A stretch of 64,000 bases of DNA from the NCBI GenBank assembly GCA_963924555.1, contig OZ004587.1, forward strand, positions 7,704,075 through 7,768,074, written 5' to 3'. Shown here in pieces: positions 45,901 to 57,300 of this stretch. Position 1 is the stretch's first letter. Each line of letters starts with the position of its first letter. Source of the DNA: Crambe crambe. Its lineage: Eukaryota > Porifera > Demospongiae > Poecilosclerida > Crambeidae. The translations under genes were made by a program, and so were the position numbers. The notes under the pieces are model-generated. The model was not told where the DNA came from. It made no database searches and worked only from the letters and a program-made list of their open reading frames with translations.

Positions 45901-48900
45901 CGGTATATATATTGGATGGCTAGCTAGGGGTTGATTCTTACTTTGGTGATGTCACTTTAATCGGTAGGGGCTTCCCCTCAGTGGTAGTCACTGAGGTCTT
46001 CGATTCTTCATTTGTATCCTTGGCCATTGTGGGCAACTGAGGTTGAGGAATCTGTAGGGCTTTGAAGTCAATGACAAACGGAGAGAGAGTCACAGGTGAT
46101 TGCTCTGCCTCCTTGCTTAGCTGATCTCCTTGTCCAGTAGTGGGCGGAGTTTGAGACTTATTGGCAGCTGAAGAGGGTGCCAAGGAGGATGCATCAGAGT
46201 CCGAACGAAGGGAGCATTCTAGCAGGGAAAAAAAGATTGACACAAAACTAGTATTAATCACTTCCGCAGCCACCTCTGTACTTTACAGGCCAAATCAGAC
46301 CATTGCTGTTAGCAATCAGAATTGGAACCACATTAATGGGCCTACTACATGATAAAGGGAATTATTGTCTAATGATGGCTTGATTACATAAAATAAAGCT
46401 CTCTACTACGTAAACTTACCTGAGGTCTCGACAGGAGAGGCAAGCCCAAAGGCAGAACTTCTTGAATGAGCCACATCGATATTCACAGCTGAAAGCACAT
46501 CAAAAAAAGAAAATGCATGATCAGTTATTCGTACCATTAAACTTGCAGGTCACATGACATAAGCAAGTGATGATGTACTGTACGTGATATGGTCACATGA
46601 TTACTAAAATGTTGTGTCGAGTGAAGTTTTTAGTCACAATATCAAACAGGAAGAATGTACGTTCCTAGTGCCCTTTATTCAACCCCCTCCCCTGGTGGCT
46701 CCCCTGGTGGCTCCCCTGATGGCTCCCCTGGTGGCTCCCCTGGTGGCTCCCCTGGTGGCTCCCCTGGTGGCTCCCCTGGTGGCTCCCCTGGTGGCTCCCC
46801 TGGTGGCTCCCCTGGTGGCTTGCTTCACTCATAATGAATTATTGACTTACTATCAACATAAGTGCCCCTGACTGTGGGACTGCGTGTTCTGGTTATCCTC
46901 GGAGGACTACTGTCACGGGGGACAAGACTGCTCCCCCTTTTCAGCTGGTCTGGGAACTGGACAGAAGACGCCTCTGGCTCGTTGTCTGGGAATCGAATCA
47001 TTGGACCCTTACCCATCTGGGAGTGGAAGGGTTTCTTGTCCATGGTATTCTGTTCCAAATTAGAGAAACTGGTACTGGTTTCTGGATTTGATTTGACTGA
47101 TGGGGAACGTCGAGGATTCTCCTTTAAGACTGTGCTCCCCCCACGGGTGGCGTTACGACGCTGCAGTGGACTGGAGGTGGGGCCTAAGCCACCTTCGGAG
47201 TCATGAGAGGGGCTTGGGTACCGCTGGGGTGGGACACTTGGTAGCTGTTTACTGAACAATAAGCAAACAATCAATAAACAATCCATACAATAAATAAACA
47301 AACAACAAACAAACAATAAACAACCCCAATAATTAATAAATAAACAATAATAAGAAATCAACAAACAACAAGCAAACAACAGACGATAAACAAACAAACG
47401 ACAAAATGATCACCTGTGGGGACTCTTGGATCTGCTTCGAGACTTTCTAGGGGAGGAGTTGGGAGAAAGGGGAGGGGACTTCTTGAGCTTGTTCCCGCTC
47501 CCTGACGAGAGGCTCCCCCTTTTATGGGACAAGGTGTCCGATATTGCCACTGAGCGATCACGTTGTTCGAAGATTGCAGGAGAAGTTGACTTTCTCCCTG
47601 GACTTGAATTCTCCATGACAACCACATCCTCCAGCCCTCTGCTATCTCTTGGTGAGCCAGTGGAGTCAGGTCCTATAATATAGAGCAGATATGGTAAAGG
47701 GTCGTAAAATTAACACCCTTAAAGCTTAATGGTTTTTTATCTACTGCATATCACACTTTTCAGTGAAACCTCCGAATAATTATAAATAATGGACACATTT
47801 GGGACTCAGCCTTTTGTCCTTTGTAGAGAGGTTGTCCGCTTTTGAAGGAAAGGTACTTTTAGATTGTCCTTTGTAGAGAGGTTGTCCTCTTTTGGAGGTT
47901 ATTAAAAGGTATCCTTTATTGTTGAGAGGTTTGTCCTCTTTCGGAGTGTCCTTTAATTATCGGAGGTTCCACTGTATTACACATTAAATACTAGCCCTAG
48001 CCCTACTTTTTGATGAGGAGGAGGATTTGTTGGCCACGATCCAGTCCCCGTCTACCTCCACCTCAATATGGGACACAGGTCGAGCAGCAGCCATCTTGTA
48101 ATCGGGAACAATCTTCTTCCTCATCCCGATCACCATGTCCAAAGCCTTGGACTGAGCCTCTTCTTCTTCGGACTTCTCTTTCAGCATGTTGTTTTCTTCC
48201 GAGGGGTTTCTCTGCGTCTTGTATATTGTTCGCTTGGTCCTCAGTCGTCTTGTGGTGCTGTACATGGCCCGCCCCCCTCCAAGCGTCCTATTGTGTACCA
48301 CCAGCTTCCCTGTGGGGAAATGGGAGGGGCAAGGGGAGGGGTTAAAGGAGGAGCAAAGGAATTAAGAGTGAAAGAGGGAAGGAGGGAGGAATAATTGGGC
48401 ATAGTGGTCTGGGGAACCCTCATGTAAACAAACAAACAAACAAACAAACAACAAACAACAAATTGTCCTCTATAATCACTCTATCTCATTGCAACACACC
48501 TGATGCCCCCAATAACTAATCAGGTCACTTTCTTTTATCAGGACACTTCTCTAGTCAGGACGATTTCTTCTAATCAGGACACTTTGGGCACATTCTTCCA
48601 TTCAGGACACTTCTCTAATCAGGACACTTATCTACTTCTCTAAACAAGACACTTTCTACTTTCTTCCGGTCCTAAAAGTGTCACCCACATACTCCCTTTG
48701 ATATACTCACCGACAGGTTGTCTGGACGGGTTGCCAGAGTCATCTGTGTCAAAGAGGACGTCACAGGGACACTCCACATCAGTAAACAATAGCTCCTCTG
48801 CGTCGGACTTGAGAAAGAGCCCTCGGTTAGTCACACCAATCAAATCCAGTCGCACACTGAGGTCGTGATCTTTAAGCAGCTAAATATCAAAAGAGATGTG

Positions 48901-49383
48901 AGAATTCTTCGTGGAGGGATATTTTGGGGGTGGGGGGAAAGTGTGAACCATTTCATCGCCTACTTTTTTGGTGATTTACCTGTGCAGTTGTTATGGCTGT
49001 GTTGACAATGACACATTCAAATTCTTTTTTGTTGTAGAATACGGGGAGAACCTAGAAGTCGAGAGAAGGCCGGGTGAGGGAAGGAGGAGGAGGAAAGAGT
49101 TCAGGAAAGGAAAGAAATGTTCAAACAGAAGCTCATGAAAGCATTGGCAAATACAGATGATTAAAAAATGACTTCCCCTGATTAAAATGCTTCACATATC
49201 AAGACCTTAGTTCACTGGACTTTAATTGATTAATACCTCAATTAGACTGAAGTACTTTTTTCCCCCTTACCCTGTGCACATGGTCTAAAGCAAAGAGCTT
49301 GTGTGTCTTGCCAGGAAAGAGAGCAGGATGGTCACTGCTTCCCATCCGCATATCTAGGAGTGGAGTGGAGTGGAGAGGAGAGG

Positions 49384-49452
<69 letters not shown>

Positions 49453-51711
49453 TTGTACCATTAATTTCAAACAAAATACATACCATTTCCTAGACTGTCA
49501 ACCAGCCACACATGAGCTGTGGATGAAGTCATGTACTCCTTCACTTCCTCCTTGTCCAAGAGGTCAGAGGTCGTTTCTGTGGATTTCAGACTCAGTTTGA
49601 CCTTTGATCCATCCGCAAAGTACACAGTCACACCACTTCCTACGGGACAACTGAAGAAATGCATCCCATTATGTCACAAGTATGTGTCACATGACTCCCA
49701 TTATGTCAAAGTACATGTACATGCATGTAGGATGTCATGAACTACATACATGTACATGCATAGGTTATGTCCATGACCCCATTACAGGGGTTTTCAGGTT
49801 GGTTGACACAAAATTTGCCAACGGTGCAGAATTAAATTCCTGCTCGCAAAATTTAAGACCATTACATTTGTATGACAGTATATTTTGCTCGCTTGAATTT
49901 ATCTTGCACATGTGCAAATTCTACTGGTCAACCAACCTGAAAACCTCTGTATGTCCTAGTATTTTCACAGGTATTATTATGTTACATGATCCTGAGCTAT
50001 ATTCACCTGAGGTCGTCCATGGATTGGGATCCAAGGAGTGAATCTTCGTCGATGGAGTAATCCCCACGAAGAAGCTCCTAGAGTTACATGACATACAACA
50101 GTCACATGACAATCACATGATAGAATCATGCATGATTGAATCAATATACTCAGTCATAGTTGATCACACTCCAATGTAGTCAAATATGATTATCACGTGA
50201 CTATCACATGCTATCACATGACTATCACATGACTTACATCATCACTGTTGTCTCCTTCCTCGGTGTCACCCGTGAGAATCCTCTCCAAGATCTTTCTCTC
50301 CTGTTCCTCATTCAACACTGTCTCTCGTATCATCATCTTCGACCAGTAGCCTTTGATGTAGCGGAGGGCATGTACCCAGTATCGCATGTCCTCAGGGGTC
50401 TCAGTCAGCAGGTTGAGCGTGATCTGTTGTTGGGAGACAGGGTGGAAGGCCTCTACAGAAAAGCCGCAGTTCAGATGATGCTTCTTGGGCACTCCACTGA
50501 ATATGACCTCTGTTATTCCAGTTACCTACGTATGTACATAGAGTACAGCAATTGAATGTCATGTGACCATTCATGTGACCATCCCTATAGAAGTCACTAT
50601 ATCCAGAGCAGCAATTTGCCCAGCACTACATCATGCAGAGCATGTGACGTCACTAACTTGAGTATATCAAGCAGGGGGACCTAATTGAGAGCACAGTAGC
50701 TCACATGACGAGCATGTGACGTCACTAACTTGAGCTCATCAAGCACAGCTAGCAGGGGACCTAACTGAGAGCACAGTAGCTCACATGACAAGCATGTGAC
50801 GTCACTAACTTGAGTATATCAAGCACAGCTAGCAGGGGACCTAACTGAGAGCACAGTAGCTCACATGACAAGCATGTGACGTCACTAACTTGAGTATATC
50901 AAGCACAGCTAGCAGGGGACCTAACTGAGAGCACAGTAGCTCACATGACAAGCATGTGACGTCACTAACTTGAGTATATCAAGCACAGCTAGCAGGGGAC
51001 CTAACTGAGAGCACAGTAGCTCACATGACGAGCATGTGACATCACTAACTTGAGCTCATCAAGCACAGCTAGCAGGGGACCTAACTGAGAGCACAGTAGC
51101 TCACATGACGAATTATACGTCATGCACAGCAGTTCATAGCATGTGACTGCTACCAATGGAACTAAACAGACACTACAAGATCTCTATTATGTGTTTCAAA
51201 TTACATATCAAGCTCACAGAGGTGAACCTCCAATACTATGTGGGTTTTCCAAAAATTCTAATTTAAGAGTTAAATGACATTTTAAACCAGGTTCCACATG
51301 CTTATTATAAGCACAGGGTGCAAAGGACTATGCATTGGGTTTACATGACAACATTCCTCAGGCAAAAAAGCTATGAATATCATTAGTGAAACTGATAATA
51401 GTAATGAAGTGAGCCTGAGGAGAGACCCCTGACCTGATAACCTTTACTTGATCTAATTAATTCCTACACACACACTTTGGTGGCTTTTGATTGGTCGCAA
51501 TGGCAGCGTAAGTCTATACTCGGATGATGAGCTGTTTATGATGATATTCTGAGCAGTCTGTGTTTGGGAGATGATGTTGTGACAATGTTGTGCATCTGTG
51601 GACAATTACACTGCCACACCATTAAATAGGAACTTGTTGGGGTTCTTGAGGATAAAGCCAGCTGCTGCTACACATGCTTGCACTATGTAGCTGGAATGAC
51701 CAAGTTCCCCT

Positions 51712-51759
<48 letters not shown>

Positions 51760-52138
51760 ACAAATTTCAGTGATATATGTAAGGTCAAATCTTATCTACT
51801 ATAATGGGTTTCACTGTGTCGCTCAATAAATACATTCACACATACTCAGAAATATTGGCTATTCAATTCCCACTTCATTTCTAATTCATTGGGCAGAGCA
51901 TGAAGGAGAATTATGACATATAAACTCTTTTTAAAACATAATGTTTCCTAAAGAGTTTTATGAATAACAAACAGTGCCATGAGGATACCGACTAATTCCA
52001 TATGGTCTCAGCCTCCACACCAATAACAATTATTATGACTACTTACTCACCTGTGACATTCGAATGAAGGCAATGGGTTCCTTGCTCTGTTTGCTGTCTT
52101 CTCTCTTGCTGAAGTATTGCAGTTTATCCTTAATCACC

Positions 52139-52210
<72 letters not shown>

Positions 52211-54040
52211 TTTACTTGTAGTTCTCTAAGCAGGACACTTTTTCAGAAATTTAAAGGACACTTGAGTGAAAAAAAGTCACTCAAGATTCATCTTAGTTAA
52301 GAATTGAGTGAAACCTCCGATAAAGGACACCGATAAAGGACACCCTGAAACCTCTGATAAAGGACACCGATAAAGGACACCCTCTGATAAAGGACACTGA
52401 TAAAGGACACCCTGAAATAGGACAAACCTCACAACAAAGTCGTACCTTTGTACATTAACCTCCAAAAGAGGAAGGATAAAAAGTTTGGGTCCGAAGTATG
52501 TCCATGTGATGTGTTTGGACAGGTTCTCCACACTCACTCACTACTGGTAGTATGGCAAGACAACCAACCCTTACAAGTAAAATAACGAATAAAAGTTGTT
52601 TTTATCTTGCACTTGCAACAACACTATAACTTCATACTGTGATGGTATAGTATAGAGTTTACCATAAGGTTAATGGTGAAGCACGTGCCTCCTGTTTACA
52701 ATGGAGCCTTCTAATAATGAACACCCCCAGCTTTGCAGAGAAGTTAATTGTCCTCTTTTGGAGGGTGTTACTACTACTGTTGTAGAGAGGTTTGTCCTCT
52801 TTTGGAGGTTACTTTGTATAGAGTGTATATACAAAGGTACTCTTAGATTGAAAGGTTTGTCCTCTTTCGGAATGTCCTTTGGCCAAGGTTCCACTGTACT
52901 ACTAATAACAAAATGGTGGAATCGTCTGATACTTCACAGAGTGGTAGCATTCTGATCACAAAGTAAGGTAACCTCCTTTTACACTTCGTTGTGTGGTTTC
53001 AGAAACCTCAGAGCTGAGGGACTTCAGCAATTATGAGACCAAAAATCATATTATTCCAAACTATAATATAGTTCTATTATTAGGGAAAAGGCAAGCTTTG
53101 TGAAACTGCTATGTTAGAACACGCATGGTAAAAATCTCCCTTAGTGTGAGGCTCGCTGTGCTTGCCCTGATGATTGAATCAGGCCAATGACCTTTTCATT
53201 TGAACTGAAGGTGAAAGTATATGAAGAATTAATAAAGCATCAACGACCTTAAATCACAGCTTACATAATATATGATGTTATTTTTTGTTATGCAACTCTC
53301 CTTTCTTTTGGGAATTATTTTATCAGTTGCTAGGACTGAAAATCAGAAGCTGGTTAATTAAGGAGGAGAGGAAATGTAATTTCATAATTGGAGACCTGCC
53401 AGCCATGTTTCTTGAGGGGGACTAAGTGTTTCAATTATCCATTCAGTGATGAGGGTCACTCATGAGAATAATATGACATTTCCTGACATACTTAAAATCC
53501 TAATCTCACATCCATGTCCTGGCCATGTCCTGCCCCTCCCCCTTTACCATGCCCCACCCCTCCCCCTCCCTCTACCATCATCATAATGTCAGTGGTGACT
53601 AAAACTCCCTCCTATAAATAATTTACCATGGATACGTCATAACAACACAGCTTCCACCCCCAACCACCCCCTTATCTATAGCTAGTACTAGTACTAGTTT
53701 TATCAAGTCCTGATATCCAAGGAGGATAAAGAACAGCACGTTATAAATCTTGCAGTTTTGATTGGCCAGCAAATTCACTCAACTCACAATGAAAAAGTAC
53801 TTTTTCCAGCTCTTATAGCCCAGAGCCTTCGTACTCTGCTTCAGAAGCTCTCCTTCAACATGGGGAGGGGCTTTTTTCTATAAGAAAAGAGAAGAAAGAA
53901 AAATAGGAATACAGATCTACATATTACAGCAACAGCTAGTCATATTGATGAGCATAGATGAGCTACACATCGCTAGGCTTTAGTATTTAATAATAGCTAC
54001 TTACCAAATCGATCTCTACCTCTAGCTCGGAGCTCGTCAT
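42941..54040 (-). CDS. PH - (RA-like) - RUN - SH3 multidomain adaptor, RUSC-like
   Basis: Twenty exons, in transcription order: 54040-54005, 53877-53788, 52137-52051, 50525-50238, 50077-50007, 49650-49484, 49353-49271, 49051-48980, 48879-48711, 48309-48007, 47672-47414, 47251-46851, 46488-46420, 46218-45942, 45755-45136, 44887-44708, 44528-44236, 44007-43697, 43411-43262, 43109-42941; 4095 nt, 1364 aa. Residues about 15-130 are a PH domain (VEGELLKQSTKALGYKSW, TPEDMRYWVHALRYIKGYW). Residues 190-360 contain one or two RA/ubiquitin-like stretches (VTVYFADGSKVKLSL, LPVFYNKKEFECVIVN; weak call). Residues 455-790 are Ser/Pro/Arg-rich and disordered. Residues about 920-1155 match a RUN domain of the RUSC group (FCSAIARLLLDGLRPYRL, YLPTAFLSL, LEPMVYLPFDLSIDFE). 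Residues 1309-1362 are an SH3 domain (ALYTNICDDTDELCFTKGD, GIVPVNYIKPVS end). RUN plus C-terminal SH3 points to RUSC1/2, adaptors in vesicle traffic and signalling; the N-terminal PH is not part of vertebrate RUSC as I know it. Confidence 0.8.
44565..44670. repeat. Repeat family C (reverse copies)
   Basis: gtcctgattagagaggtgtcc units, in an intron of the RUN/SH3 gene. Confidence 0.8.
44971..45112 (+). mobile_element. MITE-like family A copy
   Basis: tctgaataatggacacactt left end, full core, ending gaggtttgtcctcttttg 20 bp from the donor of RUN/SH3 exon 15. Confidence 0.85.
46680..46820. repeat. 12-bp minisatellite cccctggtggct, about 11-12 copies
   Basis: Nearly perfect units. It lies in an intron of the RUN/SH3 gene between exons ending 46851 and starting 46488. 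The Val-Ala-Pro-Leu open frame on the plus strand is an artefact of the 12-bp period. Confidence 0.95.
47761..47975 (+). mobile_element. MITE-like family A copy with internal duplication
   Basis: cagtgaaacctccgaataat left end, duplicated attgtcctttgtagagaggt segment, cggaggttccactgta right end. Confidence 0.88.
48515..48660. repeat. Repeat family C copies
   Basis: Five to six degenerate ctctaatcaggacactt units. Confidence 0.8.
49383..49445 (-). repeat. (GA)n on plus = (CT)n on gene strand, polypyrimidine tract
   Basis: Read on the RUN/SH3 gene strand, a CT array then ctctcctctcctctccactcc-type sequence leads straight to the acceptor of the exon starting at 49353. Confidence 0.92.
49784..49951. 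mobile_element. MITE-like family B copy
   Basis: acaggggttttcaggttggt and accaacctgaaaacctctgt termini. Opposite orientation to the copy at 29271-29436. Confidence 0.9.
50641..51125. repeat. Tandem array, 80-bp unit, six copies, each with a CRE-like site
   Basis: Unit: catgtgacgtcactaacttg, then atcaagcacagctagc, then ctaactgagagcacagtagc. Starts near 50641, 50713, 50793, 50873, 50953 and 51033; the first copy lacks 8 bp. TGACGTCA is perfect in five copies and TGACATCA in the sixth. Located in intron 3 of the RUN/SH3 gene. Confidence 0.95.
51714..51758. repeat. (CT)n microsatellite
   Basis: Short CT array within intron 3 of the RUN/SH3 gene (minus strand), not next to a splice site. Confidence 0.9.
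52140..52206 (-). repeat. (GA)n on plus = (CT)n at a RUN/SH3 acceptor
   Basis: On the gene strand the CT array ends in ctctccag exactly at the exon starting 52137. Confidence 0.95.
52313..52512 (-). mobile_element. MITE-like family A copy with tandem-expanded end
   Basis: gaaacctccgataaaggaca end repeated four times as gataaaggacaccctg, then a degenerate body. Confidence 0.7.
52701..52897 (+). mobile_element. MITE-like family A copy
   Basis: atggagccttctaataatga left, tagagtgtatatacaaaggt core, aggttccactgta right. Confidence 0.85.
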
Positions 54041-54322
54041 TTTTAACGAGCCGTCAACTTGTTAGTCTCGCGAGCCAGCCCACTTATTTTTTTTTCAACT
54101 TGTCTTGATCTCTGCAATAGTATAGATCCACACCAGATTTCACAAGGGCTTAGCTATAGTCATAGTAATCCAGAAGGGACCTTGTACCAGGCTCAGCTAT
54201 GCCCCGCCTTTTCCTATACTTCCGCGATCCGGGTGAATGACGCATGCGCAGTAAACGTAATTGTTTATAATGATCACGTGAGGTCAGGTGATATACATAG
54301 AGGCGGGAATTTTGTAAACAGT
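54041..54322. promoter_or_regulatory. Bidirectional promoter of the RUN/SH3 gene and centrin-3
   Basis: Only 282 bp separate the divergent start codons. Contains an ETS-type site (acttccg, 54218-54224), an NRF1-like acgcatgcgcag (54240-54251), a cacgtg-type E-box (gatcacgtgagg, about 54272-54283) and an E2F-type ggcgggaa (54302-54309) 14 bp before the centrin ATG. Motifs seen; regulation is inferred. Confidence 0.6.
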
Positions 54323-57300
54323 ATGAGTTTAAGTCTGAAATCGGCTAGTAGTGCGGAGTTTATGGGTGACAAAAGTCGAAGACGCAGGAGGCGAGAGTTA
54401 AACGACGATCAGAAACAAGAGATCGTGGAGGCGTTCAATCTTTTCGACACTGATAAAGATCAGGCTGTAGATTATCATGAACTCAAGGTGCATAGTACCG
54501 GTAGTCTCTCACGGGCCGTCCAGCCTATGTAACGATCACACTGTATGTATATACTGCACTGGCCATGCGCCAGCTAGCTGTACTGTGTATATATAATATA
54601 GATATCGACCCTTTACCAATCATGGCTTTTATATCTTCTACCCTTTACCATTTCAGGTGGCCATAAGAGCTCTTGGATTCGAAGCAAAGAAGGCAGATGT
54701 TATGAAGATCATGAGAGACTATGACAGAGAAGGAAAAGGAACGATCACATTTCAGAACTTTTCAGAAGTCAGTAAGTAATCAAGTAATGAAAAATAACCC
54801 TTTATCTTCCAACCTTGTCCCTTAGTGACAGACTGGATGCTACAACGAGACCCGAAGGAAGATCTTCTGAAGGCCTTCAAGTTGTTTGATGACGACCAAA
54901 CAGGAAAAATCAGTCTCAGAAACCTGCGAAGAGTGGCCCGGGAACTTGGCGAGAATATGTCAGATGATGAATTGAGGGCTATGATCGACGAGTTTGATGT
55001 GGATAATGATGGAGAAAGTCAGTTTTTTTCGGATGCGACCTCTTCCCATCCTCTCCCTGATTAAAGGGTTCTCCTCGTACTATGAATAATTTCACTCCTA
55101 AAGTTCCTGATTAATTAAAGGGTCCTCCTCATTTTAGACTCGTCTCCCTAAAGGGTTCTCTTAGAAATGATTTTTCTATTCCCTCTCTGATTAAAGGCTT
55201 CTCCTCATGATTATTAATGTTATGCCGGTGCCAATAAGTATTATTATAAACATCATTAATTCGTGACCTCTAAATCCAGACCCCCCAAAGCCTTACGTGA
55301 CTCAAAACAATGAGTGAAAGATCTAATTTCCATTCACTTGATCCCTTGGCCATTCCATTCACTATAGGCAATCACATGCTTTTTCGTGCAATTTGGGTAT
55401 AATTGCATTCGAAACTGTCTAAAATTGCACTGGCTTCGCCTCATGCAATTACCTAGCCAGTTTCTCATGCAATTATACCCAAAAGCACGTGATTACATAT
55501 ATTAACTTTCACAATTCTTGACCAAATTTCGCATTTAAAGCACCAGCAGGGAATGAACACCTTGAACAACCCCAAGCTCCTGCAAGGGAGCAAGCATAAT
55601 AATCATGACCCTAAGGCTAGGAAACACTTGCCCCAAAGGATTCCCTCAGGCAGCCAAGCTGAGAGAGTTTAATCACTATGAGCTGGTTTTTTTGTTGTTG
55701 TTTTTTTGGTTTTTTTTTTAAGAATTGAGAAAGCTATGCAGTTAACTTATAATGAACGATCAAGGGATCAAGTGAACACAAGCTAGGTGTGAGCTCCTTT
55801 GTTGGGTTGCTGTAGGATGCAGTGCATAATTATCTGTTTGTGGGAAAGAATGCATTTGGCTGGTGAATCCTTGGAGGTTGATAGTTCTTGGTGTGAAGAA
55901 TCCCGTACACTTACATAACTCATTAGTCTTCTTTGAACTTATTTAGCATCTTCCGCATTTATAACGTACAACTTAAGGTAGGTTCTTAATTGAAAATAAT
56001 GACATACACCTTTCAGTTGGCACACCAATCATTGGCAATCTCATTGTGCTAGTCCTAGTGCACATAATATTATTAGGAGAAGACTATAATAATTCAAAGT
56101 ATACTAGCAGTACACTAGTTCTCAATATACACAAGCAGTACATAAGTTCAGTATACTAACAGTACACAAGTCAGTATACTAACAGTATACAAGTTCGATA
56201 TACTATAACAGTACACTTCAGTATACTAGCAGTACACAAGTTCAGCAGTATACTAGCAGTGCACCAGTTCAGTATACTAAAATTGAGTTGTGGGTTGGTA
56301 ATTGTGATGGCCAAAGTTCAATGAATCATTTGGGGTTTTTTTTTTTTGAAGTGTCAGTGTTTTGTAAACATTCATGATGGTATGTGCTATGGTTTACATT
56401 GGAATGAGGATTCAGTTGGCTGTGCTGCATGTTTGATGTGTGATCTTGTGGCTACAATGCATGGTGATGCTACGTATGTTGTGCAGAATGTAAATTGTTT
56501 ATTCTCTCCTTGACTGTTTTGGGACCTTGTTCAATATCCTCGCTTCATTGGGGAGGTGAGGGGGTGAGGGAGTATTTGGTCCCCTCCATTGTCACACACT
56601 TGGGACCCATCCTTTTGTCCTTTGTAAAGAGGTTGTCCTCTTTTGGAGGTTGTTTTGTGTAGAGTGTATATACAAAGGTACTTTTAGATTGTCCTTTCGT
56701 TGAGAGGTTTGTCCTCTTTCAGAGCAGCCGTAGCAGCATTCATATTCCCAAGAGAAGACCTCTATGTGGATAATTAGCGACAACATCCTGGCCACAATCA
56801 CATGTTGTGCAGCTCTTGATCAAACTGTGTTGCTGCTGAAGAGATATGCATTTTGGACTGATCAGAACTAATTATTGCCTTCCTGCTGAGAATTACCCCC
56901 CTGTGGTTGATCTTGTAAGGGGTTAAGAATGCTTGACAATGGGTGCAAGTCATGCATGGATGAAGACCCATCTCTTTTTTGGAGGAGTACAGCGCTTATT
57001 TTGTAGTTGTTGACTCCATTTAGAAATTTGGGAGAAGATGCTCAGCGCTAGTTCACTCCATTAGGAATCTGGGAGACATCAAAGTACTTCTCCACTCCTT
57101 GTTGTCATTGTTGTTGTTATTGTTGTCGTTTTGGGTCCTCTTACTCTTATCATTACAGCAATTAAGTAACTATGGTTACTTGCTTGCTCTCAAGAGCTGG
57201 AGACAAACCTTTGCCATCTGCTCATTGTGCAAAACTCCAGTCTCTTTAATCTGTTTGATAACGGACTCCTCATGACATTATTTTGTGAACCTTTTTTTTT

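Noticed and set aside
46614..46871. Plus-strand frame with a Val-Ala-Pro-Leu repeat
   Set aside because: A 12-bp minisatellite keeps all frames periodic; it lies in an intron of the minus-strand RUN/SH3 gene.
50641..51125. CRISPR-like regular repeats
   Set aside because: Units are near-identical over their whole 80 bp with no variable spacers, and the genome is eukaryotic.
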